Source: Anticarsia gemmatalis | Lineage: Eukaryota > Arthropoda > Insecta > Lepidoptera > Erebidae | Length of the DNA stretch: 64,000 nucleotides | Assembly (NCBI RefSeq): GCF_050436995.1 | Contig: NC_134766.1 | Coordinates: 7,502,001-7,566,000, forward strand | Direction: 5' to 3' | Shown: positions 13,108-26,700 of the stretch, in pieces | Layout of the letters: each line of letters starts with the position of its first letter | Position numbering within the stretch: the stretch's first letter is position 1 | Notes under the pieces: model-generated | Seen by the model: the letters and a program-made list of their open reading frames with translations, nothing else | Told to the model about the DNA's origin: nothing | Database searches by the model: none | Made by a program: the position numbers and the translations under genes

Positions 13108-13373
13108 AGCTGACGCGCGCAACTTCGCTTGCGTCACTTAAGAGAATGGGTCAAAAATTGTCCCCGTTTTTGTAACATTTTTCGTTGCTACTCCGCTCCT
13201 AATGACCGTACCGTGATGTTATATAGCCTATAGCCTTCCTCGATAAATGGGCTATCTAACATTGAAAGAATTTTTCAAATCGGACCAGTAGTTCCTGAGA
13301 TTAGCGCATTCAAACAAACAAACAATGAAACAAACAAACTCTTCAGCTTTATAATATTAGTATAGATGCTCTG
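13108..13373. repeat. RTE-like lepidopteran interspersed repeat
   Basis: It runs from 'tagctgacgcgcgcaacttc' through 'tgatgttatatagcctatag' to 'tataatattagtatagat'. Copies or partial copies occur at 22670, 33059 (inverted), 41180, 42987 (inverted), 59303 and 62467. I recognise this as a very common lepidopteran repeat, probably the 3' part of an RTE-type LINE or a SINE using its tail. The parentage is from memory. Confidence 0.75.
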
Positions 13374-13418
13374 ATTAACATCATGTTTTATACCTATGTG
13401 CCATTTAGCATTGTAAGG

Positions 13419-13575
13419 TGGGTAACGCAAATAAGGCCTATTCCTTAAATTCCCGCTCCTCGGTTTCGAATAGCCGCGAATGTATGTAGAAAAGTGTGAG
13501 TTTATCAACAAATGCACATACTTCTTTAAATTAAAGTAAAGAAAATTTAAGAAATAGGCCTTATTTGGGTTACCT
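13419..13575. mobile_element. MITE with about 31-bp inverted repeats
   Basis: The left end (13420-13452, containing aaataaggcctatt) is inverted at 13544-13574 with about three mismatches. The core is about 90 bp and noncoding. Directly after it, at 13595-13640, is half of the 'cccatagg-ggtaggcagagacca' element seen complete at 35838. Confidence 0.65.
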
Positions 13576-14370
13576 AACTAACATCAACAATGTATAACGA
13601 CTTTTTTCCCATAGGGTTAGGCAGAGACCAAAGAATATAAATATAGCATTGCCTGTCTGAATATAGCAAAGAGCTGAGCAAAAAACTACAGATGTTACAT
13701 CTCCTTCACTCTTACTTCAGATCTAAACCTTTATTGTAAGTATTTATGTTTAATCTATAATCTCGTATTGATGTCTCTTGTCGCGGCAAGTTATTGCTGT
13801 TTTCAGACATATAAAGTTATATGGCGAGTATTTTACCTTCGATTACTGGACGTTTCGGCCATTTTCATTACCCATGGTCTCAAAATTTCAAGTAGTTATC
13901 ATTTTGCATGTGATTATAGATTGATATACGTATCTTATAATAGTCGTATTGCGTTCTTACTCTATTGTGACGCCTACACATAGTTTTGACACTTATTGCA
14001 ATATATATAAGGCAGATAATGGAATGTTTATATGTAGGTACTAATGTTCGAATTGTAAAGGACTTGGTTTACTCGTGAAATGCGGTTGTATGAAGTATTT
14101 GATTTCCGTAATTACATTTATCAACATAATAGGAAGAATTATATCGACTATTTTTAACAAGAAACATTTGACCCTAAAATCGTCATCTATATTGATTTTT
14201 CTTCTTTAAATGAGAAATCAAATACCTGGTACTGACAACACCCAACAGAAGAAACTTTAACACTAAGTCAAGCTTCTTGCAATAGACTCAACTTTCACTT
14301 GTATTTAAGCCGACTTGTAAAGCTCCTTGCAATAATCGACACTCGGCAAATACAAGTTTAAACTTGTATT

Positions 14371-14560
14371 TAGGGTTCCGTACAAAAAGGTCAATGCGGA
14401 ACCCTATTACTAAGCCTTTGCTGACTTGTCTATCCGTCTGTCTATCTGTCACGTGGCTGTATCTCATAAACCGTAAGAGCTAAGAAGCTGAAATTTTCAA
14501 AAATTATGTAAATTTGTGAAAGTCACATATTAAGAGAAAAAAATCCCCATACAATAAACG
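14371..14560. repeat. 'agggttccgtac' interspersed repeat
   Basis: agggttccgtacaaaaagg is followed closely by gcggaaccct, then a 'gtctatccgtctgtctatct' stretch and a 'ctcataaaccgtaagagcta' stretch. This is a common lepidopteran repeat by recognition. It lies just 3' of the par-6 stop codon and may be in its 3' UTR. Confidence 0.5.
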
Positions 14561-14714
14561 TGTTTTTTTTTCGTATTTTTTTTGTACGAGACCTTTTATG
14601 CCCAGGTTAGACTCGCACTAGCCAGTTTTCACTTCATACAACCGCTTGACACAATCACTACACTGTCACTGATCACTTGTTGTCTCTCGCGTGCCGGTAC
14701 CGCCGCAGTATGTA

Positions 14715-17700
14715 CTAGAGGTGCAGGACCTGGCCGTCGTCCTTGGACGGCACGTGGGCGAACGCCGGCTCCGGCTGCTCTTCGAGCGTCACCGCCGTCA
14801 GGTCCACTATCTCGTCTTGTTCGTCTTGGTCGAATCTGGAAAGAGAAATTATTTTTTTAAATTTTTATTAGACAGGTAGCAGTCATAGATAAATAGGTCT
14901 TCGTGAAGCAGTGGTTATGGTTGCCACGCTGCGCGCTGCTACTGCTGCATCGGAAGGTCGTGGCCTCGTGGGTTCGATTCCCACACGGAACAAATATTTG
15001 TGCGATCCTCAAATAGTTGTTTCGGCGGAAGATAAATGTGAGAAGTGAGAAGATAAATTTTAATGTGAGTATTTGTTATGAGCCTGATAGAAATATAATC
15101 CATATATTATTTTAAAAGTATCTAAGTATGTTTATAAATTGATTCGCTTAAAAAGTTCCGTTAAGATTGGAATCAAATGCCCATGTGTGAGTTGTCCAAA
15201 GATATTAATTACTTATTTATAGTTAGTGGTGTACATACCGATCCTCGTCAGGTTCGCTGGAAGGCTGTGAGTGTCGCGAGCCGGTCTCGGGCGCGGGCGG
15301 CGGGCCGGCGCGCTGGTTGGCGGGACGGACCGTGATGATCAGGTTGGACGAGTTCGCCACCATCATGTCTGTCACCTGAAACGGACAAATTACAGGGTTT
15401 TTACACCCGAAGGTAGGAGCCGAGGAGTGTTGTACAGTCAGCTCCAAAAGTAGCTGATCATACTCAATCTTTTGAAACCCTATATACTGAAGTGTGCACA
15501 TTATTCCATTACAAAAACGCATTTGTCATTGATTGAAATGTTTAATTCAAACTCATTCTACCTGATTTTGATCAGTTATTTATTAAATTTACGTCTCTCG
15601 TCGTCCTCTTCATATTTTCAAAACCTCTGTTTTGAAAATATGAAGTGGTTCAGCTACTTTTGGAGCTGTTTGTACCTATGTTATTTAGTGGCAAATATTT
15701 TTTTTTTTGACGTACCTGATCAAGGGTCTTGTTGGAGACGTCGATGCCGTTGACCTCGAGCACCTCGTCGTTGACGCCCAGCAGGCCGGTGGACTCGGCC
15801 AGCCCGCCCGGCACCAGCCGCGAGATGAAGATGCCGGGACTACGCTCCACGCCGTTCGGAGTCACCCTCACTGACGTGCCGTCTCTGGAAAAATTACATA
15901 AAATAAAATAAATAAATTTAACCCGTTAATGTTCCACTGCTAGGCAAAGGTCTTCTTCCGTAATAAGGGAGGGTTTAGGCCTTGAGTCCACCAAACTGGC
16001 CAAGTGCGTGTTACATATTCTTGGTTAATAAATAAATCATTAAATAATCCAAGATTATGTTTTTATTTCAATCTATCGCCCGCAAAATGTCGACATTACG
16101 GCTATGTTTAGAATAACATTTACAATTAAATATAAGTTTACACAATACTCTTTGGTAAGACTGTTTTTCAGACTTTCAAGCTTCTGACTACTGTTTTCGA
16201 CTGTCAAAGATCTTTGAAAAAATTGACATTTACAATGTATAAGATGAAAACAACCTCGGCAAGCGTAGCTTAACCTCAGAAATCGATCTGCGCGGTTGTT
16301 GTTAACTAAGCCACAGGCTCCTTGTACGGAGGAATAAATGGTTTTAATTCTGTAGCAGTGTGTTACCTGATGAAGAATCCGAGCGGTCGATCTGATCCGT
16401 GTTTGAGCAGTTTGACTCGTCTGCACGTCGCCGGCACGATGTCCACGTCTATGATCGCCGATACCTGTGGACGTATTCTTACTTGATTAGCTAGTGGGCA
16501 AAGCAACTAACTTAAATATATTTATTACTATCACTGTTTCTAAAGCCCGACCGCAATGGACGCATTAATGACTTCGTTAGACTCGCAAGCTCAAACTGCA
16601 TACTTTAGAATTCCATTTTGGTGAGCTTAAGAGAGCTGTGCGAGTCAGCGAGGCGGTACGCCAGGAGAAAAGCTACCAATAGGATTACTTATTGTATCGG
16701 TGGAGTCCTACACTGGCGTGCCACTTAGCTACGACGAAAATCTATGTTGAAAACCCAATAATGTTCTCCTCGCAGATAGTCCGCCACGGTCAGTTCTACT
16801 ATTCTGGTTATAATAAAACTACCGACCGATCTGCGCAAGAGTTTGTTTGTAATAACAAAATGTGTGCACAATTCCGAAACGGTACTTGCAGAACTCTTCA
16901 GAAATCAGATGCAAAACATCATTAGAAACTTCTTTGATGGTACTCACCATTCTGAAATCATGTGGGTTAGATATAGCGAGGCCCTTGTTCTTAGCCGGCG
17001 TACCGCTCAGTATTGACGAGATGATGTTGCGTGGCCGCATCGTGCCGTATCCGTTGAGCTCCTCCAGACTATCGCCTGTAACAGAATAGGTATATTGCTT
17101 GAGTACATTAGAGTCCTAGGACTTACTGTTTAGTCAATCATGCTCTGTCGGGTCTCAAGACAAGTTTGTAGATATTGTAAGTAATAATTTTCTATTCACG
17201 TTTTGTCCGACCCGGGAGTCAAACTCTAGATCTCGCTAGTTAGACTACAAAGGAGGCTGTAAAAGATAAATACCGTTAGAAAACGGCTATAATATTTCTC
17301 TTGTCGATATCAATATCTGGTTCAAAATTTCGTTTTTATTCCGGGAGGGGCCTGTTGGATTGTAGGGATCGTAATATATGGCGTTCTATGGTCTGTGCCT
17401 GCCACTAAGTAAAGAAGATTGAATCACTACATAGTACTGCACTTGTAACGCTCGAAGCCGCCGTGCAGTCTCGCGTATAATCGATAACTTGTGTACCGAT
17501 AGAACTCGTAGGAATGCTGAACAGCTCACTTCCTTATATAAATACTAACCTCGCACACTTAGAAAGATTTACTAAGATATTTCCATGACAACTTTTAAAT
17601 GGTTCCATGTGGTATACATGGGAGCACATTAATGAACTTATGTTGATGATCTAATCAAATTCAGGATTACTATTGACCACTCTTCTTCTTATCCTTATGC

Positions 17701-20700
17701 CAAATTATTTATATCTCAGTTTATCTTTTAAGGAAGCGATAGTCAAAAAGATTTAAGAAGATACTTTCATTTTAAATCATTTTAATAAGGTTCTATGTTT
17801 ACTAGTCCATCACAATTTCAAAAAGGTTATATGTAAAATAGGCACATTGTTGACATAAACAAATTCTGAGTTACTATTGAGAACTGTTTTTTATCTTATC
17901 CTTATCCTACGTTATGTGGGATCCGCACAACATGTTTTCAAAAATCACTTCATCTACAAATAACTTCTCAAATACTCATACTAAAGCGGTTTCGCCAACT
18001 TTTGACCATAGGTAATGTTTAACTATGTGTTTGTATAGCATTGGTCATAAAAAATAGAAAGTTATAAACGTACATAGAAAGGTGTCAAATGGGCAATAAT
18101 TACTTAATTAATGTTCTTACAACGAAAACTTGAGGCGTCCATAGCCAGTTGCGCTCACTGGTCGGTAAACAATCTGTAGGTTAAGCAAACCTTGGCGCGG
18201 TCATCCCATAGATGGTCATATTGGTATTTGAACTGGGCGTCTCCGTGCTTATAAGGGCACGTAAAAAGTAGATCCCGGTTGTTGTCAATTAAGATGACAG
18301 TCGTTGGTAGGTATATATTGGGCCAACAAATACATTATGTACATAGGAATTCAAACCTAAGCAATCAATGAAATTCTTCAAGCATTTGTGTGTTAGTAAA
18401 TATTTACATTGCAAAATGAATGGTCCCAAAATAGTCATAACTTATAATTGAACGTGAGTAAGCTTATTGTGATCATAAGAACTATATTAGGAAACTTGTG
18501 CGCATTCCTTTGATATAAGTTGTGTGGGAAAAGAGTAAGGGGGCTTAACTAGTGACTAAATCACTGCTTGTATGACCCATTTATCACTACACAAGTATCC
18601 TATGTCAGCCCATGACCACAGTCGATGTAATTCGATTGAAATGTCGGGTAAATAAATAAGGTATCCTAACCTTTAACTTTCTATCGGGTATACCCGATTA
18701 CATTATAATATTATGTGTACAAGTTGCGAGAGTTTAAAATCGATAAATATCGGATAGGTTGTCTTATAGATAAAGTAAGATTGTACTTGATAAGTTAACC
18801 GATTAAGTTAACTTATTCAGCATTAGTGAAACTGAGGTTAAGTCACATTATAACCATTTTACAGCAGGACGTTTGTAAGCGCCAAATAACTTTGTGGGTC
18901 TAAATATAGCAGCAAACCGATGCAAGGTAAGCAAAAGATAAATCAAGAGACGTATAAAAAAGTAGTTTTAAGTCTATTATTTTGTTTCCTTTTCAAGGCT
19001 ACAGAAGGTTACAGACTCATTTAATACTTAGCAGATAATAAAATCTGGAACATTAAGATCTCATTACTGGAGGCACCATATACCAGGACAATCGCTGAAT
19101 TCCCGGCTTCTTGACAACTGTACTTGAAGCTATTTACAGGTTATTTTGTAAGAGTCAAGGCTATAACAATCTGTATCGTTATAAATAGCGTGTACAAAGT
19201 TATTTAACATCGAGATCATTGCCACGATCCCTACTGCAGTGCATCCGTTTCTAGCGCGTGACTGATATAAGTTATAAGCAGAAGCGATTCACTTTAACTA
19301 TGTACTACAGTATTCGCAGAGCTGATTAGAGCAGTAAGTCACAGAGCCCTCGAGATTCCAAAAAAAAACTTATATTCATAACGTTTGTCCTATGTATTAG
19401 CATCTTGTCATATACCGGGCACGTTACAAAACTCAAAAACACGTTAAAAACAACTCCGGGCAGCTACTGACAAATCTTTATGTATATAATTCTTCTGTAA
19501 GTGTGTATGTCACTGAACTTCTCTTAAACGACTGAACCGATTTTGATGAATTTTTTTGTGTGTGTTCAAGGGGATCTGAGAATGGTTTAGATTCACAATT
19601 TTGTCCGCTGGACAATGTTTTTTTATTTAGTTTTTATGGCAAAACAACGTTTGCCGGGTCAGCTAGTTTTATGTAAAACTCAAGAACAGCTGAACCGATT
19701 TCACTTATACTTATATTTCTTGAAGTACAAGGATGGTTCTTACGGAGAGAATTTTTTTGAAATGCAATAATAACAAAGAATCAACTGTTAGGCGATACGA
19801 AGTCCGCCTGGTCAGCTAGTATTCTAATATAAATTGGAAATAATCAAAACATATTTGGACTGGGAATCCTAAGAGCTCGTGATCGGTAGTCGTAGCCATT
19901 ACCACCCAGACCACGGAGGCAGTCACTAGCTAACCTTAAAGAAAATCCAATAGGCTTGAAATGCAAAGAAACATCATACAGGTACAGCAATAGTTTCAAC
20001 GTGATACGAACGCATGTAAATCACATATACGGTTAAATAAATAGCGTCTAACAAGTATAATGAGATCAGTAGCCAGTGGAGATGCGAGGGTCGGCGTGGC
20101 GTGAGAAGCCACGACGTAAGTTATGAGCGAAATACACAGAAGGCGCAACAAAAATAAAAGAAGAGTAGTAAAAGACCAATAACAACGATTATTACACGAC
20201 TTCCACAGAACCGTATAATTTGCACTCATTTAGTAAATTATAAAGCAAAAATTCACCCTCTTATTCATAAAAATATATGAAGTTATGAAAGGCTCTCCTT
20301 AGCGAAATGAAAGAGAGAAAACCTATAGTAGTTTTTTAACTAAAATAGGTTTATAGTGTGTTTATGAATAAGAGGGCCAGTATACAGATCACAAAATAAA
20401 CGTTATTTTGAAGCGCCAAAAAAAAGTACGATCTAATACTCCGGGTAAAACAAACTTACGGCTCAACCGATCAATCGAGTAAAAGTGTGCGAGTACGGAC
20501 AGGTACAATGGAAGAAAAAGTTCAGTTTACCCAATAAGCTGCATGCACAGTGAATTTTTATTTGACTATCGATATAAAAGCTTAATCGCAAGCGATTAAC
20601 CCCCGGTTTTTAAGGTACATTTAGCGGTAGTTTATCTATTCAATAGCGTTTAAGCTCATACAAACATGACAGTTTGAACAGATAAACTACCGCTAAATGT

Positions 20701-23700
20701 GGTTCAGAAACCGGGCATACGATGTTTATAGAAGTTAAGTAAATAAAAATAAGTAAATTTAACTCATTAATGTCCCACTGCTGGGCTAGAGTCTCCTCCC
20801 GTAATGAGGGCGGGGACTAGTGACTAATATTTAAAGAAGTTTGATGCGAATAAACCGCTGTCACTTATAAACTGGGGCCTACAATCATCCCATATACGTA
20901 GTGTCATCAGGGTCATGGGTATCAACACAATGCAACACTGCGCCGCCATTGTTACACAGGAAGTGACGTACACAGGTGCCACCTAACACACTGTTACTAC
21001 TCATAATTAAACTTTTTGAAGATCTACCCTCGGTTTCTGAGACACATTTAACGGTAATTTATATATTCAATAGCGTTTAAGCTCATATAAACATGACAGT
21101 TTGAATAGATAAACTACCGCTAAATGTGTCTCAGATACCGTACATAAGATATTATAAGTTTGATGAGTATAAACCGCTGTCACCTATAAACTGGGCCTAC
21201 AATCATCCCATATACGTAGTGTCATCAGGGTCATGGGTATCAACACAATGCAACACTGCGCCGCCATTGTTACACAGGAAGTGACGTACACAGGTGCCAC
21301 CTAACACACTGTTACTACTTATAATTAAACTTTTTGAAGATCTACCCTCGGTTTCTGAGACACATTTAACGGTAATTTATATATTCAATAGCGTTTAAGC
21401 TCATATAAACATGACAGTTTGAATAGATAAACTACCGCTAAATGTGTCTCAGATACCGTACATAAGATATTATAAGTTTGATGAGTATAAACCGCTGTCA
21501 CCTATAAACTGGGCCTACAATCATCCCATATACGTAGTGTCATCAGGGTCATGGGTATCAACACAATGCAACACTGCGCCGCCATTGTTACACAGGAAGT
21601 GACGTACACAGGTGCCACCTAACACACTGTTACTACTTATAATTAAACTTTTTGAAGATCTACCCTCGGTTTCTGAGACACATTTAACGGTAATTTATAT
21701 ATTCAATAGCGTTTAAGCTCATATAAACATGACAGTTTGAATAGATAAACTACCGCTAAATGTGTCTCAGATACCGTACATAAGATATTATAAGTTTGAT
21801 GAGTATAAACCGCTGTCACCTATAAACTGGGCCTACAATCATCCCATATACGTAGTGTCATCAGGGTCATGGGTATCAACACAATGCAACACTGCGCCGC
21901 CATTGTTACACAGGAAGTGACGTACACAGGTGCCACCTAACACACTGTTACTACTTATAATTAAACTTTTTGAAGGTTTTGTTGACTTTAGTTTAGATAG
22001 AATCAAGGGCTCTTTTTTTTTTATCGCATGGTTAGTGATCAACCTAGTGTCACTTATTCAAGTTGCCCGACATGGCTTTACGACTGTTATATCAATTGAA
22101 AATAACTGGAACCGACTTGTTACGTGCCCTCAGATGCACGGAGACTTTTAATTCAAATACTACTCTGCGGTCATCCATCCCTATAATAATCGCACCAAGC
22201 GTTGCTTAACCCACTGCAAACACCGATGCATAAAAATTACCGTCTTTTTCAAATTAATAACCAGTATGACGTGCATTTTTCTGTCTATTAAATATCTTCA
22301 TAAAACTGAACCGTTACAATTATACATTTAGATGATTCATTGCTAACGAATTATGAGTAAAATAATTCATATAATTTATTACTAAACACGCGAAATTTTT
22401 GTACGGACTAGATTCTGCACGCAACTTGGTCTACGAGAAAAGATGTCACGGGGTAAAAAGTATTCTATCCATATGATAACCTAGGGTATAAATTATTTAG
22501 GCAGGCACTATACTTACATGAAATTTGTGCAGTTGTTTTATCTATCTAAACATTCAAACTTTTATAGTTATAACATTTATAATATTATTAAAATGATGAT
22601 TTTTAATCAAAAAGAAGTTTATAGGGACGAAATGGCTACCGGTTACAGATCATTTAAATTATCTCTTCATCATCTTCGCTTGCGTCACATAAAAGAGAAT
22701 GGGTCATAATTTACCACGTTTTTGTAACATTTTTCGTTGCTTCTCCGCTCCTAATGGCCGTAGCGTGATGTTATATAGCCTAAAGCCTTCCTCGATAAAC
22801 GGTCTATACAACACAAAAATATTTTTTCAATTCGAACCAGTGCTTCCTGATATAAGCGCGTTCTTACAATCAAACAAACTGTTCAGTTTTATAATATTAG
22901 TATAGATTTTATTAGGGGAAGACAACCAGTTACGCACTAACATACAATGAAAATATTAATAAATAATTACCATTGAGTCTTATTTTCCCTATAAAAGGAA
23001 CTCCCAAAAAGGAGAAAGGCGAAATTATGAAAAAAGCCACATGAACATAGCTCATTACATTTTTACAAAGGCCGATGCGGAAAGTTCACAAAACAGCAGT
23101 TATACGTCTAAAATATGTATAAAATGATCCCTCGGAGCGAAAAGTTTAGGAACCCTGATGTAGCATGAATGTTAATTGGCTATTTATCTTAACCGGGTAT
23201 AACTAGTTTCTCTTACGTATACAGGGTGTTAGGAAAACGGTTCCGTTTATAACAACATTTTTTTGAAAATGCCTACCACTTTCTATGTTTTGTTTTAAGG
23301 AGCGTTTCTTTTATAAAATGCACTAGCTAATGCTCGCTACTACACAAGCATTGATTGACATTTCTCAGGTAAAAAATATCCTAAATTCTATACAAATCGG
23401 TTTAGACGTTTTGACGTAAAATAAACATACACACATTACCATTCATATTATTATCATCATAATTAATTCTTAAGTCATGATTTATTAGCACTAAACAAGT
23501 CAAAATTTTGTTATGTGTAATAATGAAAACTTTCGTTCCCCAAAGATATGTTAATTGGGTATAATTATGATCAGTCTATTAGTCACGCGACGCCGACTGT
23601 CTATTGCACTTTAGTCTGCGACTGTACCATCGCAGTGGTATAAGCACAGAATGCCAAACATGCCAAACATAGCCGAAAATAAGAACTTGCAGTGTAATCG

Positions 23701-26700
23701 CTCAGCGAATAAGCCCATTTATTTTCTTATCCCTTTTCCAACGTTGAGTATGCTCGCCTGTCTGACGTCAACGCTCCTTGGAAATTCTCAGTTCAACAGA
23801 AAATTTAGAGTGGAAATTAGGACTGTGGTGGGGATGCAGGTTACTGGTATATGAGTCTAGGATATAGGGAAGGCGTGGGACACTGCAGTAATGGGTAGGA
23901 ACTTGGTAGTGGAAATTTCATTAGCACTCTCGAAAGTGTTCAATAAGTAAAAAAAGCCTTGGGATTTATGCATATTTTTCGTGAGTACCTACATCCTTGG
24001 AAGTTAGTGTTAAAAAGTGGCGTCTCTTTTACATATTTGGTGGAACTTGCCATAGCCACTATAAGCTATGAGTGCATGCAACGACATTACACTATTTAAC
24101 AACTTACTGTGAAGAGTTAGACTGTGATACTGCAGTGTACGTAAATCTTAATTGCCGTATCTTTTGCACTGCAGCGATTTCGCGTGAGCTCACGTTATAA
24201 ACATTTTATTTATATTTTTAACTGTTCTAGTTAATTTAAGGCTGTAAAAGAGTTCTATTTTTATGATTGCTGAAAGCAGCGTTAACGTACAATTATTTTC
24301 AACTGAAATACACAGCACGTATGCTGATTTTGATTCATCGTTATGATTTTCTCTGTAAATATTTAAATTAATACACGTAGAGCTCCTTCTTAACCCTTTT
24401 AAGCGTTTTTTTTCTCTTCTTACCTACTCTATTACAAATATTACGCTGCCTGTCTGTATGACACCAAACTGCATCTCTTTTTGTTTTCGTTATTATGTAT
24501 AACATATAATGTGCATGTTGTATTCACCTGTAATTGGTTAAGCAATTAGATAAGTTCCCTAAACTAAGTTCATATTGTTTATATTATTGTTTTAAACCGT
24601 TGGTGAATCTAATAAATAAATAAATCTCAAGAACTACGTTTACAAGACAGTGTTACAGATAATGGCGCGGAACCCTTTGGCACATGTCAGACGTCTAGTT
24701 GGACGTATGTGTTACCAACAAATTCTTCATCTAATTTAATTTGTTTATCAATTGTATGACCAACAGAAATTATTCAGTAACCTTTAAATATATTAGAACA
24801 CAAAATATATACACCATGAAAAACCATCGTGACATCAATATAACAAGATAACATTCCTTTAACAAACATGGTTTACAATCAAGTGCTCAAAGATAGTGTA
24901 AGTACACACAATAATGAACCTTATGCCCTTGACATAAGCTATGTGGGTGTGGTGTCGTTCTATGCTAATTAATGGTGTTCTGTACAAGGGGCACTATGTA
25001 TTGTACTATAAACGTTATATTGGACAGTAATTTTGGCGTCCTGTGATTCGTTAGGTCATGGGACGCATGAAATGTTCGGTTGTACATATTCGGTCGGGAA
25101 AAAAGTCTTTTCGCATTATAGTATGTATGAACTTTTAATAAAATCTCTTTGGCTTCAAGAATCACAAATAGGTACACGGTTCATTAGGTTTCTTTCAGTG
25201 AGGTACCCAAATATCGAGCTTTTTTGTGTAGAGAAAAATTTTTTTTCAAGTTCATACATACTATAATGCGAAAAGACTTTTTCCCCGACTTATAAATTTT
25301 TTTATTAACCTATATCGTTTTATTCACATCCATACATATTGCTATACAGGACTGCCGGTTACTAGTACAAGTATTTAAGTGAATATAACATAAAATGGAT
25401 GCCTATCATGTAATATCTGAAGGAGTAGGGAGATGGAAGACACCCACATTTCGACATTAACAATGTTTGTCCTATGTAAAAGGGGGCGAGCCTATTACAA
25501 TGTTACTGAACTCCAGGTTACTATTGAGAAGAATTCTCATATAAATTAGAATAGTTCTTCGCCCCACCCGGGAATCGAACCCGAAACCAGCAGTTGGATG
25601 CACTAATAAGTGTATAATAAAATAATAATTTTGTATTATTGTAGCCCCAAAATGGTTGGTAAAGATCCACTAACTAAAATGTAATCTATGAGTCTAATCT
25701 TTTTACAAAACAATGAGCAGTCTGTAGGTCATAAAGTACTCATTGTTGAATGTAGTGAGAGAAACCAAGGCCTCTTTAAATTAAAATAATAATATAATGT
25801 TTAACAATCACGAAATTAGTATTTAAGTAAATAAATTTCGTGATATAAAATTTTGAAGTGGAAAGATGTTTTCCTTTATTATTAAGGCCTATTTCATCAC
25901 CCCTGCATAAGGATTAGTTAGCTTAGAAAGTAAATTTTGACATATTTATAAAATTACATACTTATCTATATGTCATGGCAACGGCCATTTAACTTTTTAA
26001 TAAGCAATGACAAGAGAATCGGTCAATGCTCGTTAAAAAAGCATTGAAATTATTCTGAATTAAAGTTATTTGACATCAGATAAAGCAAAAGAACGTTGCT
26101 GGAATCTTAGCAAGTATTCTTTGATCTCTGCCCACCCTCATAATATGTACATGATTATGTATGTAAACTTCCTGAAGCCTAACTCTAAACAAAATAAATA
26201 ACTTTTTCCTGCTTTTTCTGAACATAAATAAAATTTAATTATATTAAACTCACCCTTTCGCTGTATAATAACCCTGAGCAAAGGTCGTGCCGTGAGCAAT
26301 GCTCTTGCAAGGTTATCGTCATTGTTGATCGGCAGCAGGTCTCCGTCTCTAGGGTCTGTATAGGATATGAGGAAGGCCACATCGTGCAGTCTGTGGAGCT
26401 TCTCTATAAGAGCTTTGAAGTCCTCATACTTGAGCTTCTCAGTGCGACTGAGGGAGAAACGACGGAACTCTGCATCAAACTGCAATGGGAGATGATAAAT
26501 TACTTTAATACAAGGTTGTATGGACTTAGCTTCATTTCGTTAAAAAAAAAACCACCACTAAGGATTGCCCTTACATTGCAAAGAGTTTTTTTTAACAATC
26601 AACGGACACAAAGTACAATCAGACCTGAAACAATTATTTGTGAATCACAAAGGAAATGTTGATGGTGAAAAGAATTATGTACCCTGACGTTACTGTCCAC

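Larger units (their letters stand above)
17076..26253. other. Par-6 intron 2 (9.2 kb)
   Basis: This intron separates the PB1 exon from the CRIB exon. It holds the tandem array and the repeats listed separately. Stretches 17100-18130, 18350-19480 and 22912-25090 are AT-rich with no gene or named repeat seen. There is an 'acttatc' family structure at about 18770-18840. No nested gene was found on either strand. Confidence 0.6.

Noticed and set aside
13275..13983. Short ORFs of 71-80 codons
   Set aside because: They lie in an RTE-like repeat, a MITE and AT-rich DNA, with no similarity to a protein family.
8100..14714. par-6 3' UTR extending for more than 6 kb
   Set aside because: An AATAAA exists near 8112 on the minus strand, but such words are frequent in AT-rich DNA and nothing else supports it.
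20839..21977. CRISPR-like or regulatory satellite reading of the tandem array
   Set aside because: Units are 318 bp without spacers in a eukaryotic intron; it is a plain tandem duplication.
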